64,000 nt of DNA, taken from assembly GCA_023374045.1 (NCBI GenBank), contig CM041777.1:464223827-464287826 (forward strand), written 5' to 3'. The notes below the pieces were generated by a model. That model was not told the DNA's origin. It searched no databases and saw nothing but the letters and a program-made list of their open reading frames with translations. The position numbers and the translations under genes were made by a program. Numbering within the stretch: the first letter of the stretch is position 1; the number at the start of each line of letters is the position of its first letter. Below, one piece after another: positions 23,152 through 34,400 of the stretch. The DNA is from Limonium bicolor (taxonomy: Eukaryota > Streptophyta > Magnoliopsida > Caryophyllales > Plumbaginaceae).

Positions 23152-23169
23152 TGGCGCCGTTGCCGGGGA
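23152..23169 (+). other. Element C primer-binding site (tRNA-Asp)
   Basis: TGGCGCCGTTGCCGGGGA, complementary to the 3' end of plant tRNA-Asp(GUC), three bases after the LTR. This primer is characteristic of Athila elements. Confidence 0.92.
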
Positions 23170-23782
23170 CTTGATTTATTCTAGTCCCTAAGCCTCGGAT
23201 AATTCACTTGCTATATTATAATATTTTGTTTATACTATTTAGTTTGTTGTTTATTTTATTTCTACTAATTTCTGTCATTTAATTATTCCAGCAATTTAAA
23301 TATCGTATTAATTACAGTTATTTACTTTTCCAGTCATTTAGTTTACTGTCATTTATTTTCCAAGTCATTTAAATTTCCTGTCATTTACTTTCCAGTTATT
23401 TAAGTTTCCATTGTCCTTTAAAGTTCAGTAATTTAAATTCTGTCATTTAATTTCTGTCATTTAAATTCTGTCATTTAAATTTCAGTTCTTTATTTTCTAG
23501 TCATTTAAATTACTGAAATTTAAATTCCCTTGCCATTTAAATTCCAGCAATTTAAATTCTGCCCTTTTTCTTTATTTTAATTTTATTATTTACTTAAACT
23601 GCATTTATTTTTATTTCTTTTATGTTTATTTATTTTCGATTTATTTTCTCTTGTTAAAAAAAGTACTTATTCTACTCTATTGAATTGTTTCTTTTTAGCT
23701 GTTTAAATTCCCCCTCTATATTTCTTCCTATTTCTATTTATTTTATCACATCACAAGTTTCTTTTCCTGTTTTGAGTGGTGA
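23170..23782 (+). other. Element C leader, AT-rich tandem-like region
   Basis: Untranslated leader between primer site and gag. 23271-23565 is a run of degenerate units of about 14 bp of the type TCATTTAAATTCTG or ATTTAAATTCCAG. No gene is seen. It is likely genomic-RNA leader. Confidence 0.75.
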
Positions 23783-23853
23783 ATGCCTATTACCAGGTCA
23801 CACAGCCTTCCGGTCAGTATTAACAATCATACGGTTGGTTATATCCCTGAGAT

Positions 23854-24785
23854 TAGGGATGACAATGGGTCCGCGGGTACCCATTTCACCCGGTCACCCG
23901 ACCCGCTAAACCGGGTGAAAAACCCGCATAAAACGGGTGAAACACGGGTGAAAAACGGGTGACGGGTGGAACGGGTACGGTGCGGGTCGGGTGACGGGTG
24001 AACATTTTTCACCCATCACCCGACCCGCTCACCCGCATAGATTATATCTATATATATTATATGTTAAATTGTTACTTATTATTCATTCTCCTTCACTCAT
24101 GATTTTTGTAACCCTAACTTGTGAACAAGGAACATTCATGCTCTGGGTGACTACGCCATTCTTTATTCTCACCACTCTCGGTAATTTTACAGCCCTAGCA
24201 TACTTGCTCTGCGCAGATTTTAATTCTCTTCATTGAAGGTAATTGCAACCCTAATTGGCAAACATGGAACAAAGATGCTTTGTGGCTCTATTTTCTTTCT
24301 TCACGCTCGGTAATTTTGAAACCCTAACAGAAAAACAAATAACTTACATGCTCTGCGTCGTTTTTCATTCTTTTCACTGAAGGTAATTTCGCAATCCTAA
24401 CAGGCGAACATTGAGCATACATGCTCTGCGCCTCTATTCTCTCTTCACTCATGGTAATTTTGCAACCATAATTGGCGAACATGGAACGTACATGCTCTGT
24501 GCAATATTTCATTATTTTCTCTGAAGTAAATTTCGCAATCCTAACCGGCGAACATATAACATACATGCACAGTAATTTGCAAACCTAACTCGCGAACAAG
24601 GAAAAAGAAAACAAACGGGTAAACGGGTAAACGGGTTCATCCGCTTCACCCGCGGGTGACGGGTGAAACGGGTGATGGGTGATACATAACGGGTGACGGG
24701 TCGGGTACGGGTGGAGCGGGTGAAGTCGGGTGACGGGTGCGGGTGATGGTCCACCCGACCCAAACCCGACCCATTGCCATCCCTA
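23854..24785. mobile_element. hAT-type non-autonomous DNA transposon in gag
   Basis: 932 bp with terminal inverted repeats TAGGGATGACAATGGGT and ACCCATTGCCATCCCTA (one mismatch) and a perfect 8-bp target duplication CCTGAGAT (23846-23853 and 24786-24793). Duplication length and termini fit the hAT superfamily. Both ends carry dense ACGGGTGA/TCACCCG repeats (about 23880-24040 and 24615-24765), likely transposase-binding subterminal repeats. The middle is a tandem array. There is no transposase. Removing it and one duplication restores contact between the two gag parts. Confidence 0.88.
24095..24590. repeat. Tandem array inside the hAT-type element
   Basis: About six diverged units of about 80-95 bp. 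Each has GGTAATTTTGCAACCCTAA, GGCGAACA, ACATGCTCTGCG and CATTCTTTTCACT-type words. Units near 24360-24560 are the best preserved. Confidence 0.75.
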
Positions 24786-26447
24786 CCTGAGATCGAGAGA
24801 ACCTTTCTGCGCACTTTAAGGCAGAAACGATCTCAACAAAACATAACCACCACAGTGATAGAATCTAACCAGGAAGCAGATATGACATCTTCACCAGCTA
24901 CAGTTCGTAACATCAACAGGCCATCTAATCAAGGTCAACAGCCTGCCATCATCCTTCCCCACCTTACCCCATCTGAATACGATGAGTGGCAAAAGCTAAA
25001 GCCATATCATCAGATCCGATGTGTAAAGGAGTTAGGCATGTTCGATGGCTCTAGTCCTGACGAAGCACTGTTGCATTCACCAAGTTTCTGCAGCATGCCA
25101 ACAGTCTAACCGCGACCGACGCAGTACTCCAGTACGCAAGACTGTCCTTGTTCCCTCACAGCCTGACGGGAAATGCAAGTAAATGGTACCACAGCCTTAC
25201 ACCAAGTACCATTGGTACTTGGGATGAAATGGCCACCAAGTTCTACGACAAGTTCCTGCCCCCGAGCCGAACGTTGGAAATGATTGCTGAGATCTACAAT
25301 TTCAAGCAGCCAGGGTCGGAAAACATCTGTGAAACTTGGGACCGTTTCAAAGGATTACTCTGCTGACTTGTCCTCACCATGGCCTCACTAAAGAACAATT
25401 ATCTCAATTGTTCTACAAAGGCTTAATCAATCAGTGCAAAACAATGGTACTATCCTCTTTAGGTGCCGATATTTTGAAAAAGCCAGGGGAATGGTTTCTG
25501 AATGGCATAGAGTCCCTCTGTGAAGAGATCAGAGACTGGGCCACAGGTGGATCAAGAGGAGGCACACCAGGTTATACCACGTAGGAGAAAGTGACAATAA
25601 ATTTGACCAGCTGATGAAAAGCCATGAGCAACTCATGAGAGCAATGCGCAGCAGGCAACAAAAGTAAGCACCCTGCAGAAAGTAGTTGAGCAGATGACCA
25701 TGAATTCCTACCCCCAACAAGAAAAGTCGATGATTTCTCGATCATCAACAACCCCTCCGGGTTACGCTCCTCTATCTCTATCATCTCCTGATGTTTCTTG
25801 TACGCAATGCGGCGGGCCACACGACTATGAGCAATGCCCCGAGTTACAAGAGTTGAAGGCAGCCGAGGAAGCAAATTATGTGGGTAATAATCAAGGTTTC
25901 CGACAACCTTGGCAGCAGAATGTTCATCCTAATCTCCGATACGGTAATACCAAACAACATCCAGAATCCACGTACACTTCAGCCTTCCCAAAACTACAGG
26001 CCACAATCGAACTACCAAGAAGGCCATAGGCAATTTCAACAACCTCCATACGGTGAACTTGCATCTTCTAGCCGACCACCTCAACCTCAATCTAATCCAG
26101 AGTCTGAGATGGGTCAGATACAAGAGATGTTTAGAGCGATGATGAACAAATATCGAGACACTCAGGAGGAAGTCTCGACTCTCAGGAAGGATCAAAAGGC
26201 GTTACAATCTCAGATTCAACAACTCCTTACCCAACAAAGGCCATCTGGCCAACTTCCCTCACAAACCAATCCAAATCCACGTGAACATGCAAAAGCAATT
26301 CATATAGATGAAGGAGATGACAACAACACATTTCAAGGAACCACAGAGGTAAATGCTGTCACTTTATGAAGTGGAAGGAAACTGAATACAGAAACGAGCA
26401 ACGAAGATCACGTAGAGGACGACACGACTCCTCCACTACCTTCGTCT

Positions 26448-26452
26448 GAGAC
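26448..26452. repeat. Target-site duplication of element D, left copy
   Basis: GAGAC, directly before the LTR start TTTAATACCCC. An identical copy is at 53143-53147. Confidence 0.9.
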
Positions 26453-28372
26453 TTTAATACCCCGAATCTAAAAATGGCGATTTAATTACTCTAATATGAT
26501 TATTAAGGGCCTAATGGTGCCTAGAGAGTATTGGAAAAAAGAATAAAACCAAAAGAAAAGAGAAAATGCGTTAAACGCGAAAAACGCTAAAACGCGCATT
26601 AAATGAGTATAAGAGATATATGATCTCGTTAGGGTCCGAGATGGATTCCAAAGGCTTAGTTAAGCCTAATTAGTATACGGGATTAATTCCCGAAGAAAAC
26701 GGATCCAAATAATGGATTGAAAATGCTAACGGAGTTTTATAGCACACTTTTCGAGGAAACCCGAAAACGCTACTTTAAGTGGTCAAACGGACCCGTAAAA
26801 TTATAGTTGATTAAATAACTATAATTAAGTATTAATGGAAGCTTAATAACCAATAAAAATGAAGAAACGAGAAAAATCCGAAAAACGGGCCCGGTTAGTG
26901 AATAGTGCTAAACCGGGTAAATTAATGAGCGTTTCCTGTAAAAAAAAATGAAAAACGCTACCAGCTAGTATTTGTGTGGGGCCGATTTTAATTAGTATAC
27001 ACACACTCATTTAATTAGCTTGTTAGCTTATTAAGTCATAAGATGACAAGTAAATAAATAAAGCAAAAAGTGAAATAGTGAAAAGTAACTTAAATACACT
27101 CTCTCACCTCCTTCCTTCTTCTTTTACGATTCCCAGCCTCTTCTCTCTGTATTCTCTTCTTCCCCAGAGCCCATGGCGATTTTATCAGAGAGCAACAACA
27201 CCATCTTCCTTCTCCTCTAACTTGCTCATTTCTTCACCAAATCACACAAAAATTGTACCGCTAGATTCCCTCGGCAAGGGCTACGTTTTCCACCCTTCAA
27301 AAGCTTGGAACCTCCATCTTCACCTCCATGGCAGTTTGGCCTTTTGAAGCTTGAAGGGGTCCTCTTGACTCTCCATCATCTCCTTAATGTTTTAAGGTAA
27401 AAATATAAGCAAGAGTTCATCATTCCTAGCTTGTTCTTGCAATTTGGAAAATTTCTCCACGTTGAAAATTTTCTCCATTTCAGCCGTGAGCTCCTTGCTC
27501 TTGTGGAGTGTTGGAAATTCCATCATTGATTGCCGAGCTCTCCTTTTGGACATTCTAAGGTAATACCTAAGTTAGAACCCTAAAAACTAGCTCCTGAGAT
27601 ATTATCTTTGTGAGGAACGTGAGTATTAAACTAGTTTGTTATGTGTGGTTTGAGGTATGATTGTAGACATCAATCTATACCTCTGTTTGTTGTGGAAACC
27701 AGAAGAGAATGAGAGAACAAGAGAAGGAGGAAGAAGGGAAGAGAAAACAGAAAACTAACAAGGTATTGAACCTACCTTGTGTTGGTTTTGTCTCTGTAAA
27801 CACATTTTTGAATGTAGATAATGACCTTGAATTGGTGTAGTCATGGAACTACAATAATGTTTGTTGAATGAGGAAGTTATAATGTTGTTGGGTGCGCAAA
27901 TATACCTAGGAACTAAGCTAGTATTGTGTAGTAACAGAGGGGAAATTAATGGGCTGTTGCAGTGGTTTTTATGCTATATATAACAGGGATGTAAACTGAG
28001 TTTGTGAGCTGTTGTAGTGTGGTGTGAATGCTTGTGAATGTAGGTAAGCTATGTCAAAATTTGCCTAGGAATGTATGGGCTTGAGTGTATTGATGCGTGG
28101 AGTTGGAATGGAAGGAAAGAAAGGGTTGTAAAACTACTACAGAAACAAAGAAGCTAGAAGTGCTTTTGTGCATCAGTGTAACAGAGAGGGTGGAAATGAT
28201 GTAGTTGTGCATGAATTAAGTGATAAGTTTTGTCCATGATTTAAGGAGGTTATGAGCTTGATTAAGGTGTTAAAATATGTTGGATTACATGTGGAATGAT
28301 TAGGAAGAGATTGGGTATGAATTAGGGGTTGAAAACTGGTCAAAAACTGTAAATTTTGACAGTTCCAGAGGT

Positions 28373-28555
28373 GGTCCGGGTTTGCAAATCGGTACACAAA
28401 CCCGGACCATAGCAAAAAATAGGCAGAAACCCACCCATCCCAGGGGGTGGTCCGGGTTTGTAAACCCGGACAAAACCCGGACCACATGTAAAACTTGCCA
28501 GAAACTTTAAACCGTGTCTGGTCCGGGTTTGTAAACCAGGACACAAACCCGGACC
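28373..28555. repeat. Cluster of three GGTCCGGGTTTG quasi-palindromes (D 5' LTR)
   Basis: Three foldbacks with GGTCCGGGTTT and AAACCCGGACC arms separated by spacers of about 30-40 bp. The inner part often repeats GTAAACCCGGACA. The equivalent of the B cluster but with TTTG arms, closest to those of E. Confidence 0.85.
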
Positions 28556-29782
28556 AGTGTAAAAATGTACCAGAATGTGTTTTAAGGTGTCCTAATGATG
28601 GGGAAGTGAATGGTAATGGTTTTAGATGAGTTTAGGCCTTGTTTGGGGGACTAGTAAAGGTCCTAAGAGTGTGAACAAGTGCTAGAAGTGAATGATAAAG
28701 ATGTGAGTTTAAGAACACATGAGTAAAACAAAGTATAACGGGGTAAGTACGGGAGTAGCATTTAATTATGTACCGTATGAGTTTAGTATTAATAATAATG
28801 TTTGGAACATTATCAGAGGATCGTGTGTGAACCGAGCATGGTGAGACGACACGGTAAAAGTAAAAACCCGGTGAAAGGTATGATTTTCTCATGCCCCGTA
28901 TGCTAACCGAGTTACTCTGATTTGTGTGATTGTGTGCCGGCTTAATCAAGATTAAAGCATGAAAATAATCCCTTGTTTGATTATGCATGCCTTATTGTAT
29001 GTTGTATGAACTAACATACTTTTATGCCGGTGTGGTCTAACATAGTGCATAGACCGGCTCATAGTGAGTATTGATTGACTAGAAACCCGTAGATCGGGTA
29101 GTCTCATAAACAATGGTAATACGCAAACACCACAAGTTATCGATTAAAGTATAACGATAACGCAAACATATGAACTCTCCCTAGAATGTGAGGAGATGTA
29201 CGGGTTGAGTAAATACCCGATAACGGTTAGAAACCATATTGAAACAATCCACGAAATAAATAAGAGTGGAGAGATAAATGAACCTCCATCGAGAGGATTG
29301 AAGTTAGTCCAATGATGTGAACTTATAAGAAAGGTAAAGAGACCTAAGGGACTATGTATCTCCCTTGAGACACGGTCGACCTCCTATATGAGGATTTTAC
29401 CTGGTATAAGTATAAGTATATGAATATAAGGGTAATTCTTAAAACCTAAGATTAACCGAACTTGAGGAATGTTCCCAAAGTCATTAGAAACATCAAGAGT
29501 GATGCTTCTAGAATAATATACATAATATTATTATAACTCCGAGAGAGAGTGTATGAGAATGTGAGTAGTCCAAGAATAGTCGGACCTATGTAAAAGAGAT
29601 AGGAACTAAGAGAGAGTTCCGAGAGATAGTTGAACCTTCCCACCATGCTAGACCCAGAGTAGGGTCGAAACCAGGGAAGTAAGACTATGCACGAGGGCCA
29701 TGAGTTTTGGCTTAAGTATGTAATAAGAGTAACAAGCGTGACGTAGGAGACCTGTAGTGTCTCGAGAATCTACAAGAGCTTG

Positions 29783-29963
29783 AGTATGAATAACCCAAGA
29801 GTGTGGGTGAGATAATGAGTATAAATAACCCGAGAGAAAGGGGTGAGTATATGTATGAGTAACCCGAGAGAATGGGTAAGTATAAGAATAAGTAACCCGA
29901 GAGAACGGGTGAGTAAAAGTATGATTAACCCGAGAGAGTGGGTGAGTTATAGAATGAGTAACC
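29783..29963 (+). repeat. LTR minisatellite, D family unit (5' LTR)
   Basis: Five imperfect units of about 35 bp with core AGTAACCCGAGAGAATGGGT and ATAAG-rich spacers. The counterpart is at 52343-52523. Confidence 0.85.
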
Positions 29964-30486
29964 AAGGCACAGTGAGGTATAACCCTCAAGGCCTAAGAGT
30001 AATGAAACAACTAACAACCTTGTCATGTTAGTTAGGGATTGTATCCCATGATTGATTGTCGAATCTTTGTGTAGTGTACATATATAATGTATTACTATTT
30101 GCATGATGATTGAATTAAAATGAATCTCCATGCTCTCGACCAAAAGTAGTCGGCGTACCACGGTTAGCACGCGGTATATGCGAATTTCATATGCAGCTTT
30201 AAGCTGAGCCCCTAGGAGCATCGTTTTTATTCGCAGGTACACCAGAGATGAGACCGTTCGAGTGTAGACGGGGTCGGTGGTTAGCATGGGTAGTTTTATT
30301 TAATTACTTGTGTATTGAACGAGGTGTAAGGCCGAATATGTTATTGGCATCCATATATTGTAGACTCGGTATAGTAAGAAATGGTTTGAGTAAAGTATTT
30401 GTATTGTGTATTCGGTTGTTTCAGTCCATCAGACCGTTACTGTATGTGAGATAGGCCCGGTAAGCCATATGGGTGGCTAACGGCGT

Positions 30487-31302
30487 TGTAACACCCCAAT
30501 CGTTAAACACGTCATTACCTTTGGAGGTGAAGATGGAGGTTCCAAGCTTTTGAAGGTGGAAAACGTAGCCCTTGCCGAGGGGAATCTAGCGGTACAATTT
30601 TTGTGTGATATGGTGAAGAAATGAGCAAGTTAGAGGAGAAGGAAGATGGTGTTGTTGCTCTCTGATGAAATCGCCATGGGCTCTCTGGGGAAGAAGAGAA
30701 TACAGAGAGAAGAGGCTGGGAATCGTAAAAGAAGAAGGAAGGAGGTGAGAGAGTGTATTTAAGTTACTTTTCACTATTTCACTTTTTGCTTTATTTATTT
30801 ACTTGTCATCTCACCATGCTCGGTTCACACACGATCCTCTGATAATGTTCCAAACATTATTATTAATACTAAACTCATACGGTACATAATTAAATGCTAC
30901 TCCCGTACTTACCCCGTTATACTTTGTTTTACTACTCATGTGTTCTTAAACTCACATCTTTATCATTCACTTCTAGCACTTGTTCACACTTCTTAGGACC
31001 TTTACTAGTCACCAAACAAGGCCTAAACATCATCTAAAACCATTACCATTCACTTCCCCATCATTAGGACACCTTAAAACACATTCTGGTACATTTTTAC
31101 ACTGGTCCGGGTTTGTGTCCTGGTTTACAAACCCGGACCAGACACGGTTTAAAGTTTCTGGAAAGTTTTACATGTGGTCCGGGTTTGTGTCCGGGTTTAC
31201 AAACCCGGACCACCCCCTGGGATGGGTTTCTGCCTATTTTTGCTATGGTCCGGGTTTGTGTACCGATTTGCAAACCCGGCCACCTCTGGAACTGTCAAAA
31301 TA
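30487..31302 (-). repeat. Scrambled inverted LTR fragments replacing D's primer site
   Basis: Three inverted pieces of D's own LTR in non-collinear order. 30487-30519 is the reverse complement of the LTR 3' terminus (counterpart 53109-53142). 30520 to about 30811 is the inverse of about 27042-27330. About 30806-31302 is the inverse of about 28350-28860, including the whole hairpin cluster (31104-31283). Junctions sit at short homologies: GTTGTA.CACCC at the first, GTC.TCTCA at the second. After 31302 the internal domain resumes with CTTAAGAATTTGAAACG. This could come from template switching during reverse transcription, later rearrangement, or misassembly. Confidence 0.8.
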
Positions 31303-31478
31303 CCTTAAGAATTTGAAACGAAACCTTGAAAAGGCCTAACGGCCTGATCATTGTATTAAGAGCATACAGGCAGTGAGAAGCGAGGTCTGGTAAGAAGCAA
31401 TCGGCATTGAAATGCCGTGAAGTTTTTGTTTTTAAAACCCAAATTTCTTTCAAACACAAAAATTTTCCAAAAACCCCC
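31303..31478 (+). other. Element D internal domain, left remnant
   Basis: 176 bp matching the reverse complement of B around 9410 to 9230 (GAAACCTTGAAAAGGCCTAA and GGCATTGAAATGCCG words), ending at the E insertion. Confidence 0.75.
31474..31478. repeat. Target-site duplication of element E, left copy
   Basis: CCCCC before TGTAACACCCC, repeated at 45201-45205 after TATTTCA. Perfect, though a homopolymer. Confidence 0.8.
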
Positions 31479-34400
31479 TGTAACACCCCTATCGGTAATC
31501 ACACCATTATCCTCTGACCTGTCTCATATATCAACAGCAACGCAGCGGTAGTTCCAACTCAACCGGGGGTGAAACAATGCCGTTAGTCACCCACGTGACT
31601 AACTAGGCCAATCCAAACTCAATCACGACAACAAATTCAATATCGGTCTGATGGGTCTTATACCGAGTACACTATACAACCGATACTTCCTTTACTTAAC
31701 AATTCTCAAGTCAATACAACCTTTAACACCACAATATACAATACAATAACCATTCAATACTATACCGAGTATCTACAATCCCCAAGTTTATCAATGACCC
31801 TTCGGTCTCACAAATCCACAATACATAAATACAATTCCCTTAACAACTACCCATTTCAATAACAACCCCGTCCTACTCTCGAACGGTGTCCGGCTTAGCT
31901 GTCAGACTCTTACAGTGTTCATATTCACTTCGTGTACCTGCACACTAAAAACTTTCCCCCTAGGGGGTCAGCTTACGCTGAATATGACTTCCGCATACCC
32001 CGCGTACTAGCGAGGGTACGCCGACTAATTGGTCGAGAGCATGCGGTTCATTTTAGCACAACAACATGCATACAACATACATTATATATGTACATTCACA
32101 ATCAGGTTCGACATTGAACACAAGCACTTTCACACACATCAAGGGTTGGTTCAATATGTTCTTTAATTAGGCTTGAGGGTTTCTACCTCACCATGCCTTA
32201 CTCAACTACTCATATACTACCCACTCCCTTGGGTACTCTTACTCACAATCTCAACAAGGTCTACAACACTCAACTCAATTCCCCACTCAACTCAAATTCT
32301 CAAGTCCCACAAGTCACAACTCAATTCTCAATACTCACATACCCGATTCCATACTCAATACTCAATACTCCAGTTCCCAAGTCAATACTCAATACTCAAG
32401 GTATACGTTAAGCCGATCTCACGACCTCCGGGCAGGGTCATGCACAAGACCCACCACCGGGCTCAAATACAAATAGGGCTATACGGTTAGCTCCTCAAAT
32501 ACTCAAATGTCCGGTTCACTCCGGACTACTCAAATTCCCACAACTCCTCTCTCGGAGTCAATTCACAATCTCAAGGATTAGCCTAGAAGTATCTCTCTCG
32601 ATAGCATCTAATGGCTTAGGGAATCCCTCAATGTCTAGTATTCTAAGATTTAAGGTTTCAACCAACTTATTGAATACTCTCATGTTCGGGACATTCCTCA
32701 TGTTAGTCGGTTCCTCTCATTGGGGTTCGACTATATTTCTAAGGGGTTTGGTGATCCCTTACCAATCATTACTTTACTCAAGGTTCGTATTTCGAACAAC
32801 TTTCCAATCCTCTAGTTAGAGGTTATTTATATACTTCCACTAATATTTATCGTGTGGGTTTAGTCATTTCGGTTCTCTAACCGTTATCGGGAGGTTACTA
32901 CTCCCGTATACCTTCTCACGTTCGAATGTGTTCGTAGGTTTATGTTACCGTGTATGGTTTCGATAGTTGTAGTGTGTTCCACCTTTTATTAGTTTGCACT
33001 TGACTCTTTCTACGAGTCTCTACTCACACAGGACTCAACTATGAGTCGCACTACCACACACAACCACATTCAAGCAATTCATTCACATTCCACATTTCAT
33101 GAATTATACAAACTTCAGTTTAATCAACAATCCAACCACAAGCAATGTCATACAAACACAAGGGAGTACACACAATCCGATTCGTGCATTTATCTTGTTA
33201 GGTGATCACACAATCAAACAAGCACACAATCGGGGTAACCAAGTTAGGATACAGAGCATGAGGAAATCATACCTTTCACCGAGGTTAACTTTACCGGGTG
33301 GTTCTCGCGTTCCTCGGTTCACACTTGCTCCTCATGTCTTACTCTTGAACCACTAATTACATGTCGAATGGTTCAATTAATATTAAGGCATTACGGTATG
33401 TAAACTTATACTCCCGTACTTAACCCCGTTAACCCATTGTTCTTTAGTTTTGTTTATGTGCTCTTAAACTCACAACTATCTCAATTATTCTCTCCAACTT
33501 GTTTACACTTCTTAGGACCATTAAAGGTCACCAAACAACTCCTAAAACCAATACCATTCACTTCCCCATCATTAGACACCTTAAAAACACTTTCTGTTAC
33601 AATTTTAACATGGTCCGGGTTTACAAACCCGGACCAATCACTGAAATACGATTCTGCCTTATTTTCTATGTGGTCCGGTTTGTGTCCTGGTTTACAAACC
33701 CGGACCACCCCCTGGGAAGAGTTTCTGCCATGTTTTTGCTATGGTCCGGGTTTGCGTATCGATTTGCAAACCCGGACCACCCCTGGAACTGTCAAAATTT
33801 ACAGTTTTGGGACAGTTTTCAACCTCTAATTCACCCCTAATCATTTCCTAATCTTTCCACACATTTCCTACATGTTTAAACACCTTAAAACATGCTCTAA
33901 ACCTCTTCAAGTCATTGGTTTAATCCTCACCCAAATCCTAGCTCAATTTCATCAAATTCACATTCTCACATTTTGCATTTTGCACCATTATGCATTTCTA
34001 ACTTCTTCTTGCTAGTTTTTTACATCCTACCAACCTCACCAAATGCATCAATGACCATACCAATTCATTCCTAGGCAAGTACATTAACTAAACCCAAGCG
34101 CAACTCTTGTTTCCAAAGTCTTGCACACTAGCTCATTTTCTAGTTTTTCTAAAGCATTTCTATACCCCTTTGCTACAGATTTTTACACTCTTCCCCCTAG
34201 TTCTCTAAATACCATTTCAAGGCTATCAATCCACTCCTCTCAACACTACAACACCTAGGTTATCCCATCTCATTAAACCACCTTAAAACACTTACTTTCT
34301 ACCGAAATTTCGCCATAGTTTCCCCATAAACCTAACATCTCCCAACCATCAATTCACATCAATTTACATTCCTAATATAGCCACACCCATAAGGGTCCTA

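Larger units (their letters stand above)
23783..26452 (+). pseudogene. Athila-like gag, broken
   Basis: Capsid polyprotein of element C. The start ATG at 23783 opens a frame (MPITRSHSLPV) that is split at codon 24 by the hAT-type insertion and resumes at 24786 with the same reading sense (ERTFLRTLRQKR). The central Gag domain shows LFPHSLTGNASKWYHSL and TWDEMATKFYDKFLPP, typical of plant Gag (retrotrans_gag). A zinc knuckle CTQCGGPHDYEQC (C-x2-C-x3-H-x4-C) is at 25799-25837. A glutamine-rich probable coiled coil lies near 26108-26235, then NAVTL, a stop (TGA) where Athila proteins usually have Arg, and SGRKL. Frame changes occur near 25072, 25360, 25550-25670 and 25970. Element D interrupts the frame at 26452, and the protease part continues at 53143. 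Confidence 0.85.
26453..30497 (+). repeat. Element D 5' LTR, missing its last 94 bp or so
   Basis: Direct repeat of 49012-53142 with few differences, up to the GGCGTTGTA step, where it switches into an inverted copy of the LTR terminus. It contains an AACGC word cluster (26568-26597), a possible promoter region (TTAAATA at 27090 followed by a CTCTCTCACC pyrimidine run), a hairpin cluster (28373-28555) and a minisatellite (29783-29963). Confidence 0.85.

Noticed and set aside
23880..24765. Telomere-like or host satellite repeat (ACGGGTGA words)
   Set aside because: Units are irregular, in both orientations and confined within terminal inverted repeats and an 8-bp duplication, so they are subterminal repeats of a hAT-type element.
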